Source: Agrocybe praecox (lineage: Eukaryota; Basidiomycota; Agaricomycetes; Agaricales; Agrocybaceae). Taken from it: 64,000 nt of DNA. A program made the translations under genes and the position numbers. The DNA is taken from positions 186,001 through 250,000 of the forward strand of contig OZ024850.1 in the NCBI GenBank assembly GCA_964017145.1, given 5' to 3'. The notes below the pieces were generated by a model, which saw nothing but the letters and a program-made list of their open reading frames with translations, was not told the origin of the DNA and made no database searches. Positions 20,971 to 30,336 of the stretch are shown here, in pieces (within the stretch, counting starts at the first letter, position 1; every line of letters starts with the position of its first letter).

Positions 20971-22460
20971 GATTGGAGAGCAGAGCGAGGTTTCGGAATC
21001 CGTCAAATAAATTATGCATATACTAAGTATTATAATTAAATAAAATTACAAGAGGAAAACGGACTGAAAATCGAATGCAATAGGAGGGTTTTACGTTGGA
21101 CTGATTTCGAGTCCGCTTTTGGTCTTTTTTTCCAAAAATCAGACCAAAAAAAAAACCGAAATCAAGTCGAAATCGCCTCGAAATCGCCAATATGAAACAC
21201 CCTAATATTCTCTGGTGGTCTGTTTTTTTGATATTCCAACATAGATAGGCTAGATATACAATATAGTGTCTTAATTTAAATGAAAATGCAAAGTTTTCAT
21301 GGAGAATACCAAGTATTTCTTTCCTTTGTCGCCACGAAATCACCTCACTCGCTATATAAATTATGTTTTTTAATGTTTTTTTAAGAAAACATATATAACT
21401 GATTATTTTTTCCGCCTTAATGAGCTCCTAATTATTTCATATGTTTTATATGATTTTACAACTATTTAACAATACTATTTGTCCTCGCCATCGTCGTGCT
21501 CGATGATGAGCTCAATCCGGTTATGGACCGGGCCGGCATGGGAATTGCCGGATTTGGAACAAATCAACCACATTGTTGGTTGACTTGCTCCTTATCAACC
21601 CCCATCACAACCACCACCATTGACAACGCAGCCCTCTGACCATCACCACCACCACAACGACATGACCACTGATGACAGAGCCCTTCTCACTGTCACTGTC
21701 ACCACTATGGTCAACGATGGCAACAACGACGGCAACCAGCCCCTTCCCTTACAATAGGGATGTGGGCAGTGCCTCTCGACCAGCACGATGACTGACAACG
21801 AACACGGCAACAACGATGACAACGGCAACAAACACGACCCCATGACGACAACGACTGGCCCTAGCGTGATGACTGCCACGAGCACAACGGCTAGGCCGTG
21901 CACGATGGGGTTGTCGTGTACGATGAGTTGATGGGTAGGGCGTGTATGATGGGTAGGCCATGCATGACAGGTCGGTCATGCATAATGGGTAGGGCGTGCA
22001 CGACGGGTAGGGCATGCACGATGGGTAGGGCATGCACGACGGCTGGGTCAAGGACGACAACCCGAGCACGAGCACAACGATGATGATGACGACGACTGCA
22101 ACCAGCTTCTCAGCGAGCAGGAGAGACAGCAAGGCTGAGAGTGGCAGCGAGTGGGTAGGCACCAGACACCTAGACACAAGCGTGTAGGTGCCAGCAGGTA
22201 AGCACGAGCATGTAGGTGCCAGCAGGTAAGCACAAGCATGTAGGTGCCAGTGAGTAGGCATGAGTGTGTGTGTGCCAGCAGGAGGCCGAGCACGACCAGG
22301 TAAGGACGACCAAGCGCGCACGAGCACCAGTATGACTGGGCCAGCACGACCAGGTGTACACAACGATAGCAACGACCAGATGAGCATGACAACAACCAGC
22401 ATGCAAAGACGAGAGCCATCGTCTCTCGTTTTTGCGTGCCTCCCCTTGCTCCGTGTATGC
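20971..22460. mobile_element. Interior of long-TIR element L, copy 2 (left-truncated)
   Basis: From about 21.2 kb this is homologous to 27.68-28.41 and 29.27-29.51 kb inside L copy 1. Shared landmarks are the CTCGCTATATAAA segment, CTCGCCATCGTCG, GGATTTGGAACAAATCAACC-type sequence, and the AAAGACGAG...CTCGTTTTTGCGTG palindrome at 22,408-22,434. The first 130 bp may be Harbinger flank. No TIR was found on this side. The stretch contains no convincing gene. Confidence 0.6.
21895..22270. repeat. Two minisatellites (about 18-bp and 30-bp units)
   Basis: Units of the type GATGGGTAGGGCATGCAC repeat imperfectly from about 21,900 to 22,050. A 30-bp unit, GTAGGTGCCAGCAGGTAAGC plus ten further bases, repeats about three times from 22,183 to 22,262. 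Open frames here are by-products of the periodicity. Confidence 0.75.
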
Positions 22461-22544
22461 AGCCATAGTATTCATTTTATGACATGAAATTATGGTAGTT
22501 GCCAAACTATAGGCATGTATCCAGAATGGTACCTATCTGGGCTG

Positions 22545-23035
22545 TGTCAGGGTTTCCCCTATTTTCCTATATTTTTCCATATTTATTTTATATTTTTTCC
22601 TTTCTTAATTATATAGATATCTTATCTCTTTTACATCTTTGATTATCTCCTTGATTATCTTCTTGATTATCACTCAGATCTTTGATTAGATACTTATCAT
22701 CTTTATTTCCCATGAGCACTGCCTCAATTGCTCCACATCATTCTTTTCCTTGTTTCATGATGTCATTGTCTTATTCATCATTTCTTTATGATGTCATTAT
22801 CTTACTCATCCTTCTGTTTCATGATGTAATGTAAGAATATTCTAGAATAGCTGTAGGGTATGTATACTGGACATGTAGGTAGCTGTAGCCCCAGCTTCAA
22901 TCTCTTAGGATATCCACTATCATTGGTGTGATCTCTTAGAACCATTGAGTGTCTCTCTCTCTCTTCATCTCTCTCTCTCTCTCTCTTTGTCTTTGTTGGT
23001 GGCCTTGCCACTCTGATCTTAGTGTTGCCCTGACA
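22545..23035 (+). repeat. Solo LTR of the Gypsy-1 family
   Basis: Reverse-oriented relative to the other Gypsy-1 LTRs, running TGTCAGGGTTTCCCC...GTTGCCCTGACA. Flanked by the perfect 5-bp duplication GGCTG (22540-22544 and 23036-23040). No internal sequence remains, as expected after LTR-LTR recombination. Confidence 0.95.
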
Positions 23036-23462
23036 GGCTGGCAGTTGCCAGACTTATATGTTTGACTGCCTATATTCTTGACTGGTCATATGTTGTGACT
23101 GGTCGTTACTGATTGCATCAAAATACAAAAGCATGACTTTTTGCTTGTCTCTATTTACACATTCAGAGTCCACTGCCACAATTTTATGGCCTCAAATACA
23201 AACAATAATATGGCAAGTGAACTTTGGACTTTGAGGATTTTGCGTAAAGGCCCATCAATGCATAATGATGGCAATTAATGATGGCAACTAAGACAAGACC
23301 AAATAAAACCAAATCTATTTTTAGAACAGATCTATTTTTAGAACATTTTATATATTTGATAGATCTAACCTAAAATAGTATGGGCCATATTTTTTGATGA
23401 TTTTAGGATTTATTTTTGGCTTGCTATATATATTTCAATCTTTTATTTTGATTTGTACTCAG

Positions 23463-23792
23463 TGTTACGACTAAGAACATTTCGTATGCATATTACTGTC
23501 AAAGTGATACGCTGAAGAAGTTCTGAAGTCGTAGGCTTTTGAGGCGTTCAATGTTTATAGGTATAAATGAACTGTATTCTCAAGAACTAGATACAGAACA
23601 ATAGAGTATTCGATGTGGTATTTATAGTGAAGTTCATATGGATGCAGCACCTTCTAGGCGTGATCGGCAAATGGTAACAACGAGGCGATGAAACAATGTA
23701 CAAGGACTGCGCACCATGTAGCAGTCCGCAGTAATGATGAAACATGTATCAAAAGTAAAGGGAAAAAGAGCCAGGCATGCGTGTTCGTAACA
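23463..23792 (-). repeat. 3' LTR of Gypsy-2
   Basis: 330 bp. Next to it on the internal side, minus-strand GAACGGGGGTAA is a likely polypurine tract. It preserves the uninterrupted site (GAGGCGTTCAATG) that LTR-like copy 2 hit in the other LTR. Confidence 0.93.
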
Positions 23793-23827
23793 TTACCCCC
23801 GTTCTAGATCGAATATTCCAGGTTCAA

Positions 23828-24994
23828 TTAGAAATGATCAGGGCAGTTCTTGGCGAGATGTCCTACCCGGCCACATTGGTAGCAGGATGGGTTGCCATGT
23901 TGATTGTCCGGTCGTCGTGGTCGGTTCGTTTTGTAGGATCGTCTTCTGGGAGTGGTAGAGGTGGATTGTCGAGGTTGCGGTGGGATGGGAAGTCTTCGAG
24001 CAATTCTTGGGCTTCGATGAGGGTGTTGTTCGACAGGATGTAGATTTTGTTCGGGTTCGATATGTACTTCCATTGGGTCGATGGTGAGTTGGACGTTTCC
24101 CAAATTGCCGAACATGTCTTGAAGGAATTGTCGGGGTGTAATCTGATCGGCAACAGGAGTTCATCTGTTGAAGAAGTCGAGTTGTCGGCGGGCTAGTCGT
24201 CCGAGAGCCGCAGTGTCTCTTTCTGCTTCAGTAGGTGGTTCAGGTGTTTGTGTTTGTCGTCTTAGTAGGGCGTTGATGAGTCTTTCGTTGTCGGGGAAGG
24301 TTTATCGTAATAATCCTTCGGTAATGATGGGTCCCTGTGGTTTGTTGGTAAGAGTAGGAGGGGAGTCGGTGTGATTGTCTTGTGCAAGTTCGATTAGAAC
24401 GTCCCGGGCGGTGAATGGACGGGAGTTTCGACCAGACTGGATGGGTTCTGAGGATTCTGGAGAGGGAGAGGGTTCTGGTGAAGGTTGTCGAGGGTAAGGG
24501 GTGTCGGCCTGATGGTTCGTTTCGGATCCTATGCCGAGTTCTTCTCCTTGCTCGTTGATGGTGATAAAAGGTTGTTCTTGGGGGTCGACGGGGTTTGGAT
24601 CGGGAGTTGGGGGGTTTGCTCTGGTCGCTGGGAAGGTGATTGGGTTCGTTTCGTGGCCTAGCGGGTAAGGGGAAGGAAGGAGGGCTGGGATAGGTCGATG
24701 TTGATTCATGAAATAGGTTTGTCGTTCTTCCCAGAAATTCTGGGTGAGCGTTCCCAGTCCTTCCCAACAGAGGGCGTCTAACCGGGTGGCAGAGAGTCGT
24801 CGGAGGTCTTCGAGGTTTTTTTCTTGTTGATGTATTTCGTTCTCGATGTCGAGGAGAGTGGCAAGGGAGTCTCGGTATTGATCGTGAGGGGCGACGATGT
24901 CGAATAGAGCTTGTCGGTCAATGAAACTTTGAGAGGAATGATGGAATTCGGCATAGATGACACAGAAGGGGTAGTTTGCTTGGTATTGGGCCAT
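23828..24994 (-). pseudogene. Gypsy-2 post-pol ORF3b with zinc knuckle
   Basis: About 388 codons downstream of pol, interrupted only by TAA at 24302-24304 (from CAA) and TGA at 24161-24163 (from CGA). The N-terminal half is predicted helical (LLDIENEIHQQEKNLEDLRRL, a coiled-coil candidate near residue 50). The middle is Pro/Ser/Glu-rich. The C-terminus has an Arg-rich stretch, then CYQCGRVGHLAKNC, a CX2CX4HX4C nucleic-acid-binding knuckle. It lies where an env or accessory gene would be. The knuckle is distinct from the one in this element's Gag. It might be a duplicated nucleocapsid-like protein. I do not recognise the family. Confidence 0.65.
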
Positions 24995-25001
24995 TGTTTG
25001 T

Positions 25002-25565
25002 TCAAAACAGGAGTTGTTCGGTGGATGGGTATAGGAATGGTTCGATAGAGGCGTATGGTCTTCGGTTCTGGGATTTGGTTAAGGTGAGTCTTCTTTTTAA
25101 GTAGGGTTCAGGGATGGGTTTGAGAGTGGGAATAAATTTCTTCATGCATTGTTTTGCCTTGCGTTTGCAGCAAGGGAGAAAGGGGAGTCTTTTGACGCCT
25201 CGTGGTTTGCAGAGGTCTTTTTCCCAGTTGGGAGCGAAGGTGATTGTTTCGAATGGAAAAGGGGCGAGGTCTATGGTATGTTGTTGGTCTAGGAAAGGCC
25301 TTGCTTTTTCCTCGTTTTCGTTGAAGAGGGGAATAATGGGGTCGGTGGTATCTTCTGTGATTTCTTTTCGTTGTGGTTTTTGATAGAACAGGGTGTCTTC
25401 TAGATGTTCTTCTGATCGAGAGATGTTCCAAAGCTGCCTTTGGACGATTGTGATTTCTGGGGTTCGTTTCTCTGAGGCCATTGGCATTGTCCATCCTTTT
25501 AGGAGAGGTACTATCCCTCCTCCTGAGGTAGTAAGAACAATGCAAGGTACGGTGTGGAAATGCAT
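25002..25565 (-). CDS. Gypsy-2 post-pol ORF3a, unknown function
   Basis: 187 residues beginning MHFHTVPCIVLTTSGGGIVP, starting six bases after the pol stop (25572-25574) and ending eight bases before ORF3b. It is mixed charged with a basic C-terminal half (KRLPFLPCCKRKAKQCMKKF). No membrane segment and no known domain are seen. Its tight spacing with pol and ORF3b suggests a shared genomic RNA. It is open throughout, although the element around it is decayed. It might be the N-terminal part of one protein with ORF3b. Confidence 0.5.
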   Translation of the reverse strand: MHFHTVPCIVLTTSGGGIVPLLKGWTMPMASEKRTPEITIVQRQLWNISRSEEHLEDTLFYQKPQRKEITEDTTDPIIPLFNENEEKARPFLDQQHTIDLAPFPFETITFAPNWEKDLCKPRGVKRLPFLPCCKRKAKQCMKKFIPTLKPIPEPYLKRRLTLTKSQNRRPYASIEPFLYPSTEQLLF

Positions 25566-25571
25566 AGCGAA

Positions 25572-25744
25572 TCAAAGGGTGATGGGGAGTTGATGTCGTC
25601 GTTGATAGTCGTTTAGGATTGTCTTTCCGGTCGTTCAGAACATTTCTGGGTGTTCCCACGAGTTGCTGCTGACGGAGTATCCGGTCCATTTGACGAGGTA
25701 TTTATACTTTTGGGGTTGGCCTTTTTGGGGTTTGCCTTGTTTCC
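25572..25744 (-). pseudogene. Gypsy-2 pol C-terminus (chromodomain core), split from 30337-34000
   Basis: Reads GKPQKGQPQKYKYLVKWTGY, SVSSNSWEHPEMF, stop (TGA at 25636-25638 for an expected Arg), TTGKTILNDYQ, ending at TGA 25572. It is the chromodomain of the pol polyprotein. Removing L copy 1 and one target duplication joins it in frame to HYEVKAIRSHRK at 30,337. Confidence 0.85.
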
Positions 25745-25762
25745 CACCCATAGCAGCCAACC

Positions 25763-26312
25763 TGATGTATCAATCATGGCAGTTTGGACTTTTTGTGATA
25801 CATCAGGGTGGGCAGTTGCCCAACCCAGCAATTATGCATACAGTGTGTCGTAGGCAGAGAGCAGTTGGTCTTGCCAAACATTAATAAACAATGCTGTTTT
25901 TTATGTTTTCGGACAGTAATTAGGCACTGCAGGCGTAGTGGTTATGTTTTTTTGTTGCGATATGTCAGATATATGTTCTATATATATATTATGTTTTTTT
26001 GAAGCCCTTTGCGCACCCAAAAAGGGACAGGACGGGATGGATTGGAAAACATAAAAGTGGATGACGTGTTATTTATAGACGGACACAGGAAACAGTGTCC
26101 CCGAAGTGCCCAAAGCTGTAATTGGGCTCCTGCGCTGCGTTGGGCATCGTTCGGGGCGCTAAAAAAGCGTAGATATAATGTAGGGATATGTTTTGATTTT
26201 TTGGGGCCCTTTGCGCCATCAAAAGAGGACGGGAGGGGATGGATTGCAAAACATAAAACCGGATGACGTGTTATTTTTAGCTTATTTCAACAATTTCGGG
26301 CGCTGCGCTATT
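25763..26312 (+). repeat. Left 550-bp inverted repeat of element L copy 1
   Basis: Inverted match to 29762-30311. It includes the TGATGTATCAATCATGGCAG end and two related blocks with GACGGGATGGATTGGAAAAC and GAGGGGATGGATTGCAAAAC, so the TIR itself contains an internal duplication. Short open frames here occur identically in both arms and are not genes. Confidence 0.9.
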
Positions 26313-27420
26313 TTTGATTTTTTGCACTATATTTATTTACTTACAACCTAGATTAGATTAGATATGGAAAAAGCGACTTGCTTGTTTTTGTTTTCGCTAG
26401 TAGTTCCTAATTTGGAATTTATTGCCCTTTTGGGCACTTTCTTTTTACAACATATAAAAAATGTTCAAAATATAAATTACACTACATTGTAATATTGCAC
26501 ATATCTATTAACTAATGTACAACGGATCTGGTAGCTACACACTCGCTCGAGCCTATGAGCTGGCGTCTACACGCTACGCCGTCGTTGTACCGCCTCGCTA
26601 CGTCACCATCGGTAGTGGTGGTTGGGGTTGTGGTTGTGGTAAGGGTCGTTGTGGTTGGGGTTGTGGTCATGATGGTGGTGGTGCTAATGGTCGTCGTTGT
26701 GGTCGTGGTGGTGGTTCTCGTTGTGGTGATGGTGGTGGTTCTCGTTGTCATCGTTGTCGTTGTCGCGGTTCGTGGTGGTAGTCGTCATTGTGGGTGATGG
26801 TGCTCGTAATGAGGGTGAGAGTGGTTGTGAGAGGAATCGTGGTGGGTCGTGGTGAGGGTGGTTGTGGTGCTGGTGCTGGTTGTGTTTGTCGTGGGTCGTG
26901 GTCGTTGTAGTGAGAGTGGTGGTGGTTGTGGTGAGAGTGGTGGATGTGGTGGTGGTGGTAAGAGTGGCTGGGCCGTTGTTGTTGTTGTTGTTTAGGCCGT
27001 CGCCGTTGTTGTTTAGGCCGTCCTTGTCGTCTAGCCGTCGTCCTCGTCGTCTGGCCATCGTCCTCGTCGTCCAGCCATCGTCCTCATGGTCTAGGCGTTG
27101 TCGTCTTCAAGTCGTCGTCGTTGCCTCGTCATCTGGCCAATGTCGTCGGCGTTGTTTTGTTGTCGCGTCGCTGGCTCGCGTAGTCGTTGTTGTTGTTGTT
27201 GTTGTGTTGTTGTTGTTGCCGTCGACCGTGGTGGTGGTAAGAGATGAGGTGGTCGGTTAGTGGTGGTGGTGAAGGGTGCTGATGGTGGTGATGATGTAGG
27301 TGCAGAGTGCCGGCGTGGTGATGGGCACTGATAAGGAAGAAATGAACGCGTGTTGGTTCATTTCTGTCCAAATCGGGCCTTTCCCACGCTGGTCAAGCTG
27401 ATAGCCGGTTCGAGCTCATC
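26313..27420. repeat. GT-rich and GTT/GTC microsatellite block inside L
   Basis: AT-rich start, then from 26,590 to 27,300 dense GGTGGTTGTGGT, GTTGTTGTTGTT and CGTCGTCGT repeats. Every frame on both strands is open for long stretches because the repeats lack stop codons. No gene is supported. Confidence 0.8.
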
Positions 27421-28409
27421 GTTGTGCTCGACGATGAGAAGGATACTGGCACTAGTAAGGTTAAAATAAGTAGTCTAATATGTTCATATAATCAATGAAA
27501 GGAACATTGACAAAAAAATTGAAGGATATACAGATAAATTTTCTTTGAAGGCTCACCGGTATCAAAAGTACATGCAAAGTACATGTGCTTGCCTTCCAAC
27601 TCGACACATTTTTCGTCTGTTGATAAATACCTTCCTCATAAAATTTTCTGGAAGCTAAATTTTTGTGCATCTTAGATTAGATAGCTTATAAATATTACAT
27701 AGTGCTTGAATTTAATAGAATTCTCAAGTATTCATTGAGAATCCGAAGTAAGTTCTCCAGATATTGGCCCGAAATCACCACGCTCGCTATATAAAATATG
27801 CTTTTCAATGTTTTTTATGTAGAACATGTACAACGGGTGATTTTTTTTACATCAATTAGGCTCTGATATTTTTATGATATTTTCTAGAATTTTATTACTA
27901 TTTAAAATTGCTATTTGCCCTCGCCATCGTCGAGCACGACGATGAGCTCGCCCCAGTTATAGCCTGGGTCGGCGTGGGAACCTGCCGGATTTAGAAGAAA
28001 TCAACCATCAATGGTTGATTTCTTCTTCATCACACACCATCACGGTTCACCGGCGCCAGCAACAACACGCATCCCAGCCCCTCCCCTCTTCGCAGGGATG
28101 TGGGTGATGAACCCACCACCACCTACGACACGACCACTGACCACTGAGGCCCTCTCACCGTCACCGTCACCACCACAGACCACGATAGCAACGACGACGA
28201 AACCAGCCCCTCCTGTTACAACAGGGATGTGGGCAGTGCCTCGACCAGCACGATGACGACGCCGGTGCGCACTAGCCCCTCCCCTCTAGATAGGGATGTG
28301 GGCGATGCATCGGTCGACCAACACAACGACGATGATGCTGGCGCTGGCACCCACCTGCCCCTCCCCTAACAACAGGGATATGGGCCATGGCTTAACGGCC
28401 ACGATGCCA
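27421..28409. other. L interior with homology to 21.2-22.2 kb, no gene
   Basis: Contains the CTCGCTATATAAAATATG segment and the pair CCTCGCCATCGTCGAGC / GAGCTCATCGTTGTGCTC. The stretch around 28,080-28,380 repeats CCCCTCCCCT...AGGGATGTGGGC three to four times. No coding sequence is recognised. Confidence 0.6.
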
Positions 28410-29265
28410 CACTAACTACTGACAGAATCATGCATGAGTTCCTGGTAGTTGCCCAATTAAGGTGATGCATCCACAGCGGAAATGGCCACAAGGCCCAAAG
28501 TCATGTATCAGGGTGACTGACAGTGACTAGAGAGCTGTAGTCATGTGAAAGTCATGTGATTTGGTGCACAGCCATCAAAAATCAAAGTTGTAGAGAAAAA
28601 TTCAAAAGCTATGGTAAATATTTTTTATTACATAACCATCAACGGTTCAGCCACAAAACGCAAAATATCCACGGAAAGCCAGATACAAATCAAAATAAAA
28701 GATTGAAATATTTATAGCAAGCCAAAAATAAATTCTAAAATCATCAAAAAATGTGTTCCATACCATTTTAGGCTTGAACTAACCAAATATGTAAGTGTTC
28801 TAAAAATAGATCGCGCCAAAAATAGACTTATCTTTTATCTAGTCTTATCTCAGTCCCATCTATCATCCATCAAAGGCCTTTATCTCAAAATCTCAAAGTC
28901 CAAAGTCCTCTTGCCTTATTGGGTTGTTTGGATGTGACATCACTCAATGGCCTTGTGTGTTTTGTATCCTGCATGCCCCTGCCTGCTAACATCATTATTT
29001 ATTATTTGTTTGTATTTGAGGCCATATAAACATATGAGTGGAGCCCAAACATGTAAATAGAGGCAAGCAAAAAGTCATGTGCATGGATTTTGATCCCATC
29101 AAATATAAACACATGACTATCAGGTGATAAGTCACAAACAGTCACAATAAGCCAGCCAGAGGGCTTGATACATGAATTTGGGCCACTAGGCCACGGCCAC
29201 TGTGGATGCATCACCTTAAGTGGGCAATTACCAGAACTTGATGCATAAATCTGTCCGCACTGGCT
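28410..29265. mobile_element. Short TIR element T3 (856 bp) nested in L copy 1
   Basis: Left end CACTAACTACTGACAG, right end CCGCACTGGCT. The 8-mers CGATGCCA (28402-28409) and GGATGCCA (29266-29273) differ by one base. The subterminal inverted pair has TTAAGGTGATGCATCCACAG on both arms. The interior is homologous in reverse to T1 (23.06-23.46 and 38.13-38.2 kb) and T2. Non-coding. Confidence 0.8.
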
Positions 29266-29273
29266 GGATGCCA

Positions 29274-29761
29274 AACGACGAGGACGATGACCATGGCGAC
29301 ATGGCAAGGTGATACGACAACGGTGTGGAATGCACCAGCGGGGAGATGCGTGGCAAGTACGACCAGACGAGTACGACAGGGCGAACACGGCCAGGCGAGT
29401 ACGACCAGGCGAACACGGCCAGGTGAGTACGACCAAGCCAGTACGAACAGGTGAGCACGCAAAGACGAGCATCGTCTCTCGTCTTTGCGTGCTCTCCTTT
29501 CCTCCATCCAATCGTACGTAGATATTTTGTAAATAAGCTAAAATTTAAAAATATATGTTTTTCTTTTCGATATGTTTTTCAATAAAATAAAACATTATAT
29601 GTTATCTGAAGAATGTCCGCAAATAGTAGTAATTGCCGAATAGGGATCTGCCGCTCAAAACACAAGTAGACAGTTTGCTTTTTTTTAAATCTAATCTAAT
29701 CTGGGCCTAAAACACATGATATCTAAAATAAATGGTGCAAAATGATGATATCATAAATAAA
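29274..29761. other. L interior with imperfect tandem repeats and hairpin, no gene
   Basis: Imperfect 27-bp repeats of CGAGTACGACCAGGCGAACA type at 29,360-29,450, then a near-palindrome AAAGACGAGCATCGTCTCTC...GTCTTTGCGTGC. The rest is AT-rich and homologous to 38.40-38.60 kb. Confidence 0.6.
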
Positions 29762-30311
29762 AATAGCGCAGCGCCCGAAATTGTTGAAATAAGCTAAAAA
29801 TAACACGTCATCCGGTTTTATGTTTTGCAATCCATCCCCTCCCGTCCTCTTTTGATGGCGCAAAGGGCCCCAAAAAATCAAAACATATCCCTACATTATA
29901 TCTACGCTTTTTTAGCGCCCCGAACGATGCCCAACGCAGCGCAGGAGCCCAATTACAGCTTTGGGCACTTCGGGGACACTGTTTCCTGTGTCCGTCTATA
30001 AATAACACGTCATCCACTTTTATGTTTTCCAATCCATCCCGTCCTGTCCCTTTTTGGGTGCGCAAAGGGCTTCAAAAAAACATAATATATATATAGAACA
30101 TATATCTGACATATCGCAACAAAAAAACATAACCACTACGCCTGCAGTGCCTAATTACTGTCCGAAAACATAAAAAACAGCATTGTTTATTAATGTTTGG
30201 CAAGACCAACTGCTCTCTGCCTACGACACACTGTATGCATAATTGCTGGGTTGGGCAACTGCCCACCCTGATGTATCACAAAAAGTCCAAACTGCCATGA
30301 TTGATACATCA
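29762..30311 (-). repeat. Right 550-bp inverted repeat of element L copy 1
   Basis: Reverse complement of 25763-26312 with no difference that I could see. Confidence 0.9.
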
Positions 30312-30336
30312 ATGTAGCAGACATGGCTGTGTTTCC

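Larger units (their letters stand above)
25745..30328. mobile_element. Long-TIR DNA element L, copy 1 (4.6 kb), inserted in Gypsy-2 pol
   Basis: Ends are CACCCATAGCAGCC on the left and ...CAGACATGGCT on the right. The flanking 8-mers TTGTTTCC (25737-25744) and GTGTTTCC (30329-30336) match at seven of eight bases. Near-terminal inverted repeats of about 550 bp (25763-26312 and 29762-30311) appear identical. The interior is microsatellite and low-complexity DNA plus the nested element T3. No transposase is present, so it is non-autonomous. Superfamily is not proven; an 8-bp duplication fits hAT or Zisupton/KDZ. Confidence 0.8.

Noticed and set aside
26009..26266. 85-codon frame present at two places
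   Set aside because: It is simply carried in both arms of the 550-bp inverted repeat of element L.
26515..27371. Long open frames on both strands in GT/GTC repeats
   Set aside because: Trinucleotide and GT repeats lack stop codons in every frame; the translations are runs of Val, Gly, Arg or Thr with no domain.
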